Assembly: GCA_026545225.1 (NCBI GenBank)
Contig: CM048846.1
Location: forward strand, 84,957,270 to 85,021,269
Direction of reading: 5' to 3'
Source of the DNA: Cornus controversa
Taxonomy: Eukaryota; Streptophyta; Magnoliopsida; Cornales; Cornaceae
DNA: 64,000 nt
Shown: in pieces, positions 49,078-62,226 of the stretch
How the letters are laid out: every line of letters begins with the position of its first letter
Numbering within the stretch: the stretch's first letter is position 1
Position numbers and translations under genes: made by a program
Notes under the pieces: generated by a model
The model's database searches: none
The model's input: only the letters and a program-made list of their open reading frames with translations
What the model was told of the DNA's origin: nothing

Positions 49078-50331
49078 CCCGATATGAAGTTTCTAGCTCA
49101 AATTTTCTTGGGTAACACAACACTATATTACTAGTATGTTTGTTGTATGTGTGTGTCTGTATATATATGTATATATTATATTTTTGGAAGAGGGGGGGTG
49201 GATACTTGCCAGCATTTCTTATTCTTCCTCTGGGATGTTAGTATCGAATTTATAGGCAAGTTCTGTCAGGTGATGCTTTTTAATATGTTAACATTTGTTC
49301 ATGTAGAAATTGAATGCAATCAATGGAATAACCCTTTCCCTTTAATGGCCCAATGCCTCGTTTTTCTTCAAAATTGGATTATGTTGAATGTGAGACTGTG
49401 AAGTGTTGAAGAACTGGTAATATCCAATACGTTATAAATATGTATTTCAACAAGATGTTACCAAGGTCTCTGCATTGCTGATATTGAAACATTGTAATTT
49501 CTAATGGCTGTCATTTACATGCAAGTGAATCTGTGAATGTAACATTATCACATGTAGCACAACGTTCCTATTGGTTGATGCATTTCAAACTTTGTTTTGG
49601 TTGCTTGCATTTATATGTGACAAAGATGTTCTCATCTCAGACTTAATAGCTTAAGTTGTTAACATTGAAACATGTGTTGAACCAAAAGAATGACACACAT
49701 GAATGTAAAGAGACATGTTAAAGTATTTAAATATTAAAGTTACACTCTCTATAATATTTGGTTGAATTTATTAAAACAAAGTAAAAAGTTAAATTTAAGC
49801 TGTTACATTTACTACTCGGATTTGCTGGCCCACTCACAACCCTCCACCAACTTACATTAGGTTTGATTATTCAATTTAGGTTACTAATCCTTGATTAAAA
49901 TAACAAATTAAAAGTGGGGGTGACTCACGTGACTTGTGTAAAGACACTAAACTGTTCCTTGAACCTAACCTCCACTCCACTTTTACCTCCAAACAACGTT
50001 ATGTTCAATCAATGTTGTGTAACTTTCCTCTTTTCCTTACCTTTTGGTGCTTCCTTGTTTCTTATACTTATACAAAGGGAAGATCACATGCACTTTCCCC
50101 ACTGCAACTTTCAATTTGTTTAATCAACCAAAAGCAAGACATTGTTTCTTTAAATATACATAAACCTTGTTTTTATGTTTTTGTTTGTTTGTTTTGTGGG
50201 TTACAAGAAGAGATTACGAAAAACAATGATAATCTTAATACTATAATAGCATATCATAGAAATTACTGTACATCTCTGGTCCCCATGCAGGGCTGATAAG
50301 GCTCCTTGTCAAGCCATGGCACTGCTTGTTA

Positions 50332-50388
50332 TACACACACACAAACACACACGTATTATACATACATATATATATATATATATATATT
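50332..50388. repeat. (CA)n(TA)n microsatellite
   Basis: Imperfect ACAC units are followed by ACATACATATAT and about ten TA units. Confidence 0.95.
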
Positions 50389-52381
50389 GATTAATTAATG
50401 TTGCATGCATGAGGCAATCGAATCATCTCACATTCTAATGTAATCTTTGAGATAATCTAGACACCAAATAATAGTACTATATACTTGCATTATAATTTAT
50501 AGTAAAGGTGTGCCGTGGGCGTTGTAACATTGTTCTAAAACTTTTGCAGTAATTAAAAAAATGAGTTGTGATACTTCCTAGTTCATTAAACAGTGCATGT
50601 GAGACTCAAACATAAATTTCATTTTTATCATTCAGTGGAAGGAGTCAAAAACTTATGTGAGAGGGTGTTTATGAAAGTATACTTGTACATCAGGGTATTT
50701 TTAAATTTTTAGTAGAGGCATTTGTATAATTTTATAAAATTATAAATATGAAGTGAAAACAAAAAAAATAAAATTCAGTGAAGCCTTCTGTCCCGTTTAA
50801 GTAGATACGAGTCTTTCCATTTTTTGAAAAAGAAATATAATGATAAATAATAGCTATATTGTTGTACTTTCTCATGGAGATACCATCAAAGGTACAGTCT
50901 AGTAATTAAGGTCAATATGTGTAATTATTATACCAAACACTAGTAACCATCCTTTAATATCTCAAACATGTATACTGGTAAGGTATTTAATTTAAGCATA
51001 GCAAGTACTGTAGGTTTATTTTAATGAAAAGCAATAATGAAGAAGCCCTCTACCATCCTAAATTTCTTAGATTTAGAAATAAATGTGAGGAGAGGAGAAT
51101 TCTACTTACTAAAACTGATCTACAAGGACAGTCTTCATTTCCTTCAAACCCTCTTCTGCCAAATAATTTTACATGAATTTCTTTTTTATCTTGGTAAGAA
51201 ACTTTTCGGTGCTTTTAGCCGAACTCAAACTCTCCACTTTTCATTTTAAAAGAAGAAGAGGTATTACTAGATCACATACCTTGGTTTCACGAGAATTTCT
51301 AATTACTTCACATTCAGTATTCTAAATAAGCAAATAAAAATTTAGAATAATAATTTTTCTTTTAAATTCAATTTTTTTTAAATGTATGTTTTGTGAGTAG
51401 AGCAATAGATTTTACCAACAAATTCATATAATGAAATTTATCATTCCACTCATTGATGTGACGTGGACTGGTGAGACCCACTGCCTCACTCTTGTAGATA
51501 ACTTCAAAAAAAGAGTCAAATTGAACGTTTATATCATTACTCAAAAACTTAACGTGACGTGGGATATTGTGTTTTCTTTTAGTATATAATGACACATCTT
51601 TTCAACTGAGAAGATGGCGAATGTTGTAATATGGCGGGGCACACATCTCTTGGGAGAAGACAAAACCAAACTGAGGTGGTTTGTGAAGAAAAAACTCCTT
51701 TTCAAAATTATCATGTCACGAGGTTGGGTCCTCCAACTGTATAATTTCTTTTAAAAAAATAAATTCAATTATAAACTAATTCAATTTATTATTTTTAAAA
51801 ATATATAAATATAAACAAATATTTAACATTTACTTACATAATTTTTCTAATTTTATAGTTAGATATTTAAAAAAAAAAAAGAATGAAAGTAACAAATCAA
51901 AATTAAAATATTTTAATAATATATATTTTTAACTAGTTCCTTGATAAAAATAAGGATGGACATTTTTTGTAACCAGTTAAAATTGGACAGGTATTGTCTC
52001 TCCTCTTCAAACCCATCCCTCTTCGATTTTTTTGTTTTTTGGGCAAAGAAAGCTATTAACACACGTTCAAACTTATCCTAAGCAAGAGCGGGACTAGAAA
52101 TGGCAACGAGACCTGGGACTTCTTTTCATTCTCATTTTCATTTAGTGGAGCACTTTTGATCACACCTTTATCAAAACACCCTCTAATCTTTACCAGTTTA
52201 ATTTTCTCACACAAAAATATATATATTATTTCGGACATTACAATAAATCATTGTGCTTAAAGAGTAGTATAAACCACAAAAGAAGCATATAATTATGAAT
52301 TATATATATATATATATAAAGGAAAAAAAAGGATAATCTATTAACAAATATTATTTTTTAATGAGATGCAATTACAAGTAA

Positions 52382-52505
52382 GGTGTGTTCGGCTGTGCAG
52401 AATTAGAATCTTAAAATTAGAACAGGTGGAAATTCTGTTAATGATTAAAAGCTGATTCCAATTTCAATTCTAAGCTCCAATTTTGCGCAGTAGAACACAG
52501 CTCTA
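52382..52505. mobile_element. Small imperfect TIR element
   Basis: GTGTGTTCGGCTGTGCAGAA at the left is mirrored by TTTTGCGCAGTAGAACACAG at the right. Inner AATTAGAATCTTAA is mirrored by CAATTCTAAG. It is about 125 bases without coding content. No target duplication was found. Confidence 0.5.
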
Positions 52506-53022
52506 ATGCATTTGTGTGTATAAGCCTCCATCCAAAACATTAAATCCGCAGGTGAACAGTTTTTGAGTTGCAAAATAATTAATTAAACGGAAGCTCTTAA
52601 TTTTTAATTCAAAAAATAAGTCTATTTGAAAGCTTCAATAAATAAAAACAAAAAACAAAACAAAACGAGAAACAACATTCACAATTTTAATTACTTTTTG
52701 GTCTTCAAAGAATAAAAAAAACAATCATAGAAATCATATACTGGAGAAAAAAAAAGAGAAGTAAAGGTTGTGATTCTCTCGATTAATCCATAGCTTTCTT
52801 AACATCTTGCGAAGTAGTATATAAACTTAATTATTTTTTATATAAAATATAATATAAGGGTAAAATTATAATTTCCTAGCAGAGTTAGGATGGAAGCAAA
52901 AAAAAAAAAGATGTTTTGCACATATTTTGTATGGACAAAATTGTCATTTGAAATTTCATGAAAACAATCTAATTGGATATTATAACCGACACATGTGGTT
53001 TAAGGTGGCCACCATCCAATGG

Positions 53023-53219
53023 ATACACGTGGCTGCTTCTGAAGGGAGATCATAAAGTCTTAATAGCCCTCTGATGTGGAAAGCGCAGAGATTTGATCCG
53101 CAAGTGATGACTATCACATGGGCCCCACATATTACTGATTCTTTTGCCAAGTCAAAGAACAAATCAATGATCTAATACGTCAAAGCTGTGACGTGACAGT
53201 GGGATGCTAGCCCCACGTG
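53023..53219. promoter_or_regulatory. Cluster of ACGT-core motifs in a GC-richer island
   Basis: CACGTG occurs at 53026-53031 and 53214-53219. TACGTCA lies near 53177 and TGACGTGA near 53189. The surrounding 52980-53440 is clearly less AT-rich than its flanks and free of recognised repeats. G-box and ABRE-like clusters are typical of bZIP/bHLH targets. No gene start is visible nearby, and the hydrolase start is 3.9 kb away. It may be a distal element, a lost promoter, or chance. Confidence 0.35.
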
Positions 53220-54223
53220 CCTCCCGCGTGCCAGACTTGATGTGAGAGTGCACCATTAGGGAAGAGGTGCAGATGCAGCAGAAACCCACTTGTTGTGCGG
53301 TCAGGTAAGAATATGTGGGTCCGCACTGCTGGGCTGTTTGGAAGCAGGTTTAAATCTGCACCCGGGTCCAACTTTTCCCCAGATAAGATAAAGAGTGACA
53401 TGGCAGTGAATCTCCCCGATGGAAGTGGAATCCAGAGGGTCCATTTTGGGGGGTTTGGTAGACTCTTATTTTGGAATTTGAATACAATTTAAACCACTCA
53501 TATAAAGATTTCATCATCACTATATAACTCTTTTTTTTTTTTTTTTTTTTGCATTTCTAAGATTATAGATATGTATGAGAGGAATAACTCTATAATACAT
53601 TCGGTATAAATATATCGAATGAATTTAGACTATACATATATAATATGTATAATATATTTTATTGTATATGTATAATACACACGATTCAAATTCATCGAAT
53701 GTATTGCAAATTTTCTCGTGTATGAGGCGATCATTATTTCCTCACTTTTTAGTATACTCTCATCTTTGAAATTTTTTATCCCAAGTGTCATTGTAAATTT
53801 AACATTAAATCATTGTGATTTAAATTCACGATGAAAGTTCTAGGCTACTGGTATTTACTTTATAAGGTTTTATAGGAAGTCGATATAAAAAAAAAAAGGT
53901 ATAGATGTAAAGAAAATGCATGCACTGATTGGAATTATATTACATGTATTTTTTACTGTTTACACAACTTCGTATATAAGAAACTAAGTGAGGAATATAT
54001 TATGAGAAAGTGTAGATGTTACAATGGTGATTACCTATTTTAATTCTTGATATAATTATGTCACTCGCAATTTATAAAACAAGAGAGGCATGGAGAGCTA
54101 ATTATGATTTAGAATAACCTCATTTTTGTAGGGTTTTATGTGATGACCCTCCTCCCCAAAAAAATAATAACAATAAAAAAAATTCAGTTGTTTATGATGA
54201 AATGTAACAGTAGGAGTCATAAT

Positions 54224-54835
54224 TAGGGGTGCACACAGTTCGATTCTTTACAGTTTTTTGTGAATCAGAACCGGAACCGTTCCCAACTGTTCTTTAATTT
54301 TAGAACTGGAACCGTTGAGTTCGATTCGGTTTTAATTCTTTGCGGTTTCGGTTCCTTAATGATTTTTTATCAACTTTTTTTATATATACATTGGCAAGAT
54401 ACACACCTATACTTGTGCACCCCTAGTTATAACAATAGATTAGAAGCTATTAGTATTTATTTATATATCTTATATTATATAAATATATAGAACATTATAA
54501 CTTAAAAGATATTAGTATTTATCTATATATTATATATTTTATACTTTATATATAAATAGAACCCTAAAATTTAGATGGTATTAGTATTTATTTATATATT
54601 TTATACTTTATATATATATATACATATAATATAAATGAATAATAATAGCTTCTAAGTTCTAGTGTTATATATATATATATAACGGTTCAAGTTTCGATCC
54701 TTTGACTTAGAATCGAAATCGTACTAAACGATTCCCAAAATTTGGAATCGGAATCGGAGCCATAATGAATGGTTCGGTTTGATTCAGCTACAATTTCTTA
54801 CGGTTCCGGTTTTACCGATTCTTTGTGCACCCCTA
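54224..54835. mobile_element. hAT-like MITE, copy 2 (TAGGGGTGCACA termini)
   Basis: Starts TAGGGGTGCACACAGTTCG and ends CTTTGTGCACCCCTA. It matches the copy at 11849-12418 throughout, including the internal CTTGTGCACCCCTA motif and repeated TAGAAGCTATTAGTATTTAT units. Flanking 8-mers gtcataat and gttgcaat agree at 5 of 8 positions, and the differences are all transitions. No transposase is present. Confidence 0.8.
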
Positions 54836-56620
54836 GTTGCAATCATCCCCAGGGCATTGGAGGCACGAGGACAAAAATTGATAGTCAAAGAAAATTTCGA
54901 TGCAGTCGTTAATAGAGAGCTCATGATTCTTATCATGAAAAGATTCTCGTGATAGTATTACTTTGTAACAAACGAAAATGTCGCACATTTTTTTGAGAGT
55001 ACTCGTATCATTTCCCTTAATGTATTGCATGAAGGGTAAAGTTATTCCATTTGTGACGAATTAAGAGTTAGAATCAAGAAAACACTCTCCCTAGGCCATG
55101 TAATGGCGGGAGCCTCGTATAATGGGCTAGTTCATAAAGTGTAAGGGTTAATGCATGATAAATGAAAACACATTTATAGTGGCCCTATTTATTAGTTTTT
55201 TGTTTAAAGTAATGCTACTAAGAGGTCGATTTCATGAGAGTTCTCATTAGATATTCTTTATATTAGCACATTTTAAACAAAAACAATAATAATGTGCAAA
55301 TTACATCGTAACATAGTCAATATTAAAGTGATCTTACTGTAAAATAAATTAACTAAAAATAATTTAAAATAAATTATATGAGACAGTCAAAGATGATAGT
55401 TTAATTTGGTTAAATGAAGTCAGAAGAAAGATAATATAAAATTTTGAATGATTCGCGTGATCTACCGTAAATGAGTTTTGATACAAAATTTTGACCGTTT
55501 AATTCTCATATAATTTTCTTTCAAAGGGTTAGGTGTGCACCTTAATATTTGAACATAGTTACGGTAAAAAAAAAAAAATAAAGAGTTCATGGTAATTGTC
55601 ATGAGGTTGACCTCATGATAGAACTACTCATTTATATTTTTGAAAATGCTTTCACATTCCAACAAGAATTAAGTGTGCAGACAAATTAGGAAACAAATTT
55701 CAAAAGTTTAATTATAGCACTCTGTTCAAAAAACATTAATGCTGTTTAGTTTGGTACCAAGATGAAATAGAATTGAAAGAAAAGATCAAGTGGATGAATG
55801 GATGGAAGAAGAATCCTAAGAAAAACAATGAGTTATTTTCTCATATGGTTTGGTTGAATAAAGAGAAAATGAGAAAAAGAAGAAGAATGTGACATTGCAT
55901 GGGTAAAATAAAATAAAATAAAAAATTGAAGAAACAATAATTCTTCCTCCTTTCTTGTCCATTTTTTATTGATTTTCCTTCCTTTCAATTTCCCTCTGAA
56001 GTTCCCCTCCCTCATTTTTCTTCCTCTTCTCTCCCCTACCAAACAATGCATAAAGAGGGTGGAGCTAAACACAAATCATTTTTTTGGTTGTCCACTCTAC
56101 ACAAAATAATGAGTGAATCAATAAAGATTAAAATGAATGAATTTGGCTTCTCTAAGCAGCAAAATGTGTAATTATTTACCTTTTAAAGTCTATCTCATTA
56201 CCATCATAAAACACCAAAAACAGAACATTATTGAAATATTTTCTAAAGTTTTCGATTCAACAAACAAAAACTGTTCCATAAAATGACTTGTATCACACGA
56301 CATGTGTGTTAAAAGCTTCATATATACATAAATAGTCTGGGAGAAATTATTATATGATTTCAGACTAGGTTATGGCTACTCACAACTAATCGACCGAAAT
56401 CATGTAGCAATTGGGTGGTGATAGAGTTGTGATCGACCGAAATCATATAATTGACTTTACATGACGAGTTGTAATTGGTCGGACCATGCAATCGGGGGTA
56501 CGTAATAATTTCTCGCGAAGTAGACGTAAGCTGCAGTAATATTTTAGTAGACATAAAAGTCTTGGAACTGTCCAAAAATTATTTCTGAAATCTGAAAGTA
56601 ACGGTGAGGCTTTGAAATAT

Positions 56621-56623
<3 letters not shown>

Positions 56624-56658
<35 letters not shown>
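56624..56658. repeat. (TA)n microsatellite
   Basis: About 17 TA units, 0.5 kb upstream of the hydrolase start. Confidence 0.95.
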
Positions 56659-56660
<2 letters not shown>

Positions 56661-57103
56661 TGGGTTATACTGACCTTCACATCACTGCCCAAATAGTGCC
56701 AATGAACTATTCCATTATGAGAATTTGAAGTTAAGCCACTGGCCACTGACCAACTCCACACCAATCTTTCTACTGTACTCTCTCTCCTCTTTCTCTCTCT
56801 AAAACTTGCCACCCCCACGCTACCCGACACCACACCACCTGCGCACACACAAACACACACTCTCTCTCTCTAAACATGAATAAGATGACCTTTCACAGAT
56901 TAAGCTAGACAACCAGACACCAAACCACTGAAGAAAAAAACTTACCTCTTGCCAACTTCTGCAACTCTCTCTCTCTCTCTCAAAAACCCTTCAAAGCCAT
57001 AAGCCCATTTCCCATTTCAAAACCTACCCTGTAACCGCAGTTTCTCTCTCTAAAACAAACACAGAAGAACACTCATACACAACACATATATATAGGTATA
57101 CAC

Positions 57104-57303
57104 ATGCATTCATGAGTTGGGTCTCCAGAGGCCTTCTTGGGGTGGTGAATGGGGTGTCTCATATCTCAACTGGCGGCGAAATTCGCCTTCTTCCCGCCGT
57201 CGCCGGCGACATACGAGGTGAAGAAGCGCGACGACGGCAAGCTCGTGGCGGTCTCGACGACGCTGTCGGTGCCGCTGTCGAGCGCCGACGACAATTCTCT
57301 TGA
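57104..57303 (+). other. Two upstream ORFs before the ABHD17-like start
   Basis: An ATG at 57104 opens a three-codon ORF (Met-His-Ser, stop at 57113-57115). A second ATG at 57112 overlaps that stop and opens a 63-codon ORF ending at 57303, in the +1 frame relative to the hydrolase and overlapping its first 155 bases. Neither peptide is recognisable. If the transcript starts upstream of 57104, both ATGs would lower translation from 57149. A TATA-like TATATATA at about 57087 could instead place the start site after them. Confidence 0.45.
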
Positions 57304-57522
57304 TGTTCTGTTGCTCGACACCAAGAGAGGCAACAAGATCGTTGCTTTCTATCTGAGAAACCCATATGCTCGTCTCACACTGCTCTACTCTCACGGCAAT
57401 GCTGCTGATCTGGGTCAGCTCTATGACCTCTTCCTTCAGCTCAAGGCTAATCTCAGAGTCAATCTCATTGGGTCAGTGTTTTTGCTCTGATCTTCTCAAT
57501 TTACAGTTTTAATGTAACCCCT

Positions 57523-57571
<49 letters not shown>

Positions 57572-60500
57572 GTTTTGGTTTTCTCTCTCCGTGGCTATTT
57601 TTCTTTCTAATCTCAATTGGGTTGCTGATTTTATTTTGATTTGATTTTTGGAATAGTCCTGTTTTGGATATAGTCAATCTCATAAATATAGTGAGGCATG
57701 ACTTTTATGAATTGTGGGTCTCTCTCTATGTTTTTAGCTAATATCTGGGCCTAGTAAAATCTCTAGGGTTAATTTCATATTTTCGTGTTTTCTGAGTTTC
57801 TCTCACCACTCTATTTGGTTTTCTCCTACTATAGGTTTAGAGGCCTACTCCTCTTCTTTCTGGGATTTTTTCAGGTCTTTCAAAAAATCTGATGGTTTTT
57901 TTGGGTTTGTGGTAGATTTTATTATTATTATTATTATTTTAACATTTTTACTATTTTTGTGCCTGTTTATGTTTGGGCTTAGATCTACAATCTTGTTAAT
58001 GTAAATTTTAGGTTTCTGGCTAATGACTGTTTTTTTTTCTTTTAGGTATTAAGTGGGTAACGAGTTCTCATTTTCAGCAATAAAAAAGTAAAAGTAAAGT
58101 AGACTGGTTCTAGGTTTCTCTATTGTTCTTATTACCAGTCTTTGTCCGCCTTTTCATGCTTTTCATTTTCGTCATCTTGGTTTATTAAGTGTATCTTCAC
58201 TGTTGTGTTTGGGTAGAGGCATCGCTGTGTGCGCTCTCTCTTTGGGTAATGTGCTTTTGGAGCGTTGTGAGATTTATATGTACTTTCCCATTTGTTACTG
58301 TTTTTCGCAGATTTGCTTTTTCATTGTCATTTCAGATGCAGTGTTTCTGATGGTTATATCTTGGAAAAAATATTATCCATTTTCTTCAACTTCTTCTACT
58401 TAATCAAATAATTTGCGCAAGTTCTTGAAAGTTATCTATTCTTCAACAATTTTCTTTTCTTTTTCTTTTGGGGTATGTTATTCTTTAACAAATTTGCTAT
58501 GTGAGATAACTAGATTGACCATGTCCTTGGTTTTTAATTTTTCTTGCAATGGTGTCTGAAAATTGTATTTTCTTTGTTCACCCATTTCAGTGGCTCTTCA
58601 TGAAATTGAACCAATTTGTGTATGACCATTCATTAGCTTTTTAGTCTCGCCCTTCTCTCATTGTTGGTACTTGGTTGGTTTCCTTTAATTTCTGCTTCTG
58701 CCCTATCATTCCCTTAATTAGGTATCATTTTTGATATTCTTCATCTCAATTTCATTGTGCAGATATGACTATTCGGGCTATGGAGCCTCTACAGGCAAGG
58801 TAGACTGTTATTACAATTAGATTAAAGTCTGTAGCTTCATTTTACTTTCTACTCTGTTCACGTCATGTGGCAACTTTTTAGTTTTATGCTGGCGTCTTCA
58901 AGTCTTAACTGTGTGAAACCTGATTTGGATCATAGTGCCAAAACTGAAATTCAGAAATAACTAGGGAAGTACTTAATTTGATGTGGGAAGGAAGCTACTT
59001 GTAATTATAGGAGTTGGGCTAGTTTTTGAATTACTTGGGTGAAATTTAAGAAAATGTATTTGTGCTTTTCTTTTTTGGTTTGGGTTGTGGGTTGGGGAAC
59101 AATGCATCCATCTACCCACGAGGGCCTAGTGTCACGGGCCGGGCACTTGCAACCCGACTCAAATATCCATGGGACCCACATAGGACATAAGGGTCTGGGT
59201 TTACTCTGGTACCACTGTCATGGGCTGGCACTTGCCATCTGACCCAATAGTTTAAGCTATTAGGAGGTGTTGTCTAAGGATGCATAATGGCCTGACCCGC
59301 AGTTTTGGGAACCCAGGCCTGAGCCCGCCGGGCTTTGACTGTTCAATGTGCCGGGCTGGGCCTGAAGGCATTTTAAGAATCCCAAACCCGACCCTTGGGT
59401 ATTGGGATAGCGGGCCGTGGGTTTGGAATGGGCCAGACTGCGGGCTTAGAATGGTTTTTTTCCCCAAAGAGAACGGGCTATTTGACTTTTATACAAGTAT
59501 AATGATTTGCAACGGTAACACAAGTTTGAAAAGCTCATACGTTGCAACAGTAACATAAGTTCGAACTTTTCAAACTTATATTACCGTTGCAAATAAGTAT
59601 AATGATTAAGGGCCCGTTTGGTAACCGTTTATGTTTAGTGTTTATTGTTTATAAAAACAAATTTTTAGAATAAACACGTTTGATAATTTTTGTTTTGTTT
59701 ATAAATTGTATAAACGTTTTTAAAACAACACTGTTCATAAGCCTTCAAATCCTAAACACCAAAATGATGTTTATTGTTTATGTTTATGAAAAAAAAAACT
59801 TTTTTTTTTCTTTTTTATCTAAAATGGTGATTATATTATTTTAATTAAAAATTAAAACTAAAAGTGAGAAAATGAAAAGAAAAAAATTATAAAAGACTAT
59901 TATTTGATACAACGATCAAAATATTAGAATTATCAAGTGTGGACAGAATTAAAGAGCATCAATTGTCTTAAGAAAAAAATATTTGATGCAATATGAATAA
60001 TTACTAATATACTTGATAATAAGAAATAGTTACTTAGGAGCACCCATTCTAAAAAAAAAAAAAATTAAAATAAGTCAAACGTTTTTTCGTTATCAAACAA
60101 CACTCATATTTATGGATAAACAAAATCGTAACATAAACACTGTTTATATAAACACTTAAACAATAAACACAAAACATAAACGGTTACCAAACGGGCCCTA
60201 ACTTATGTTCAGGCTTGACTTGATTCAGTGTTATCAAGTTTAACACAAGTTCGGGCCAGACTTGATTTAAAAAAATAAAATAAAATTGAACTTCATGAAA
60301 TATTAAGTATAATGATTTACATGGAAAGATAAAAAATTAAACTTATAATAAATGAAGTAAAATACTGAATTTTTCATTAATTAGAAAAAAATTACATAAT
60401 TTCATCATTGAGAATGAGGGGTGAGATATTGCATCACTACAAGTTGAGTACATCCCAACTAGGTTGGCACCTACACATCTGCCAATCATTTGCACTTCTC

Positions 60501-62226
60501 CACCCAAAAATGTGTACATACAAAATTAAAAGAAAAATAAATTACATACGAGTGTTGCTTGATGTTGGTGGTATATCATCACATGAACTAGTAGCATTCA
60601 TCAATGATAGTCTTCACAAAATTAAGCTTTCCATTTCTTCTAAAAGTGCTTCTTGATGCTCTTTGTCTTGCTGCCTATCATCTACCAGCCTCCAATCTCT
60701 CAAACAAATAATTGCTGCCTACCCTCCTTATAAGCCCAGAACACACCCTTTCTATCCGATGTGGGACGTGACACTAGGCTTTGACTCTTGATTTATTTGG
60801 AAATCTTATATCGAATTGGGGATTTTTATTCGTATAACTTTTGTACAATGATTTGGGTGAACCATAGTTGCAGACTATCTAGAAGAAACAACTCTTTAAA
60901 TGGATATCTATAATATTGCATTATCTAATCAAGTAGATGTTTTGGTTTGAAAAAGTTCCTCCTTTGGTCCATGAAAATTATGGATTTCCTGTTCCTTGTT
61001 AACACTTGACAATCTAAACAGGCTTACCAGCTGGAATACTTTTTCCAGCTTTGTTCCTTGGGCTACATTTCTTTTTCCATAAAAGCTTACTGTCTCATCG
61101 TATTGATTGCTTGAATTGTGTTTCGTTTTGTTGTAATCTAGCCAAGTGAATTTGATACGTATGCGGACATAGAGGCAGTATATGAGTGTCTTGAGACGGA
61201 ATATGGGGTTAGCCAGGAGAACTTAATTCTGTATGGACAGTCGGTGGGAAGTGGACCAACGCTGCACTTGGCAGCTCAATTACCAAGGTTGAGAGGTGTA
61301 GTTCTACATAGTGCCATACTTTCTGGCCTTCGTGTGGTTTGCCATGTGAAGTTCACGCTTTGCTTTGACATTTACAAGGTAAGTAGCCTATCTTGGCTAA
61401 TTCTGTTTGTATCTGAGATTCTGAGGTATATATTACTGTTTTATTTTGAAAACAATCTGCAAAATGGCATATTAGTTGCAAGTCATGCTTTGCATTGCTC
61501 CGAAATCTTTAAACCCTTTGTGCCACTAACTTCCTTTCTTCTACCTTTTTGTGCAAGTCTTGGAACTATTAATCATGATAGTGTGTGCTATGCCCTTTTG
61601 AGGTACTAATCAGTAAATGAGAGTTTTTTGTTGTTGTTGTTGTTGTTGTTAGGTAAGCAACACATAAAAGTACACAATGCCCCTTATGGGGCTCAAACCC
61701 CCACCTTTCCACACCCTGTGGGAAGGAGAGGTTATACCTCTCGGGCCAATGGGCTTGTGGTAAATGAGAGAGATTTTCAATTATGATATGCATAATGTTT
61801 GAACTATTGGCATCTGGGGTCTGTTGGGGGAACAAGAAAAATTAATTAATTTAGGCATGCAAATTTTGTTTAGAAAATTAGCAAATGTGCGAGGTTCAAA
61901 TTTAAAAATTACGTGATCTGTTTTGAAGGGACCTAAAAGGCCTAGAAACAAATGTGGTTAGTTCCTGCTGGACAAGAGACCTAAGTTTTTGAATAGAAGT
62001 TCTGCAGCTTCTGCCTTTTGTTTTGCTGTGTAGACTGGCATACTGATATCCTTTGTTGGTATATCAAAGACCATATTTATCTGCTCAAAATGACCGATTA
62101 CCTAATTTTATGTATCCTATGCTTGGGTTTGTGCTTTATAACTTCATTTCAAGCTAGTAATTGTTTTAGTTAATGCAGAATGTTGACAAGATTCGGAAGG
62201 TCAAGTGCCCTGTGCTAGTGATACAT
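57149..62226 (+). CDS. ABHD17-like alpha/beta hydrolase, 5' part only (215 aa visible)
   Basis: Four exons: 57149-57471, 58763-58799, 61142-61378 and 62179-62226, joined in frame by GT-AG introns. The gene continues past the right edge. The protein begins MGCLISQLAAKFAFFPPSP. Gly2 and Cys3 invite N-myristoylation and palmitoylation, and this start is chosen because the family begins there. The core shows the oxyanion-loop motif HGNAADLG (82-89), YDYSGYGASTGKPSE (109-123) and the nucleophile elbow GQSVGSG with Ser154. The last visible residues, CPVLVIH, come just before the expected catalytic Asp region; Asp and His lie outside the window. Animal ABHD17 proteins are membrane-bound serine hydrolases that remove palmitate from proteins. 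The plant relatives are mostly uncharacterised, so function here is inferred from family. The first exon is GC-rich (57160-57300) in an AT-rich setting. Introns contain a (CT)n(TA)n tract, a TIR element and a SINE-like copy. Confidence 0.93.
57522..57571. repeat. (CT)n(TA)n microsatellite in hydrolase intron 1
   Basis: About 13 CT units followed by about 12 TA units, 50 bases past the intron 1 donor. Confidence 0.95.
59606..60200. mobile_element. TIR element (AAGGGCCCGTTTGGTAACCG termini)
   Basis: AAGGGCCCGTTTGGTAACCG and then TTTATGTTTAGTGTTTATTG at the left are mirrored at the right by CAATAAACACAAAACATAAA and CGGTTACCAAACGGGCCCT. That gives about 45 bases of inverted repeat. The interior is AT-rich with no ORF. 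GGGCCCGTTTGG ends are widespread among plant hAT-type MITEs. No clean target duplication was found. It lies in intron 2 of the hydrolase gene. Confidence 0.85.
61651..61761 (-). mobile_element. SINE-like copy in hydrolase intron 3
   Basis: On the minus strand it reads ACCACAAGCCCATTGGCCCG, then GAGGTATAACCTCTCC and the B-box-like GGGTTTGAGCCCC, matching the copy at 48969-49077. A (GTT)n run at 61627-61650 directly abuts its far end. Confidence 0.7.

Larger units (their letters stand above)
48080..57103. other. Intergenic region between ATS1 and the ABHD17-like gene
   Basis: About 9 kb. The first few hundred bases are probably the ATS1 3' UTR (AT-rich). Next come a SINE-like copy (48968-49077) beside a TA run, and a fragment of the repeat family seen at 30791 (49670-49745). 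Further along are CA/TA microsatellites (50332-50388), a small TIR element (52382-52505), a G-box-rich island (52980-53440), the second copy of the TAGGGGTGCACA MITE (54224-54835) and a (TA)n run at 56624-56658. The last 350 bases are CT-rich and likely belong to the hydrolase promoter and leader. No coding gene is recognisable. Confidence 0.7.

Noticed and set aside
53295-53492. 65-codon ORF in the G-box-rich island
   Set aside because: No family match on either strand; open frames here follow from the higher GC content.
56579-56860. 93-codon minus-strand ORF upstream of the hydrolase gene
   Set aside because: Consists largely of translated TA and CA/CT microsatellites.
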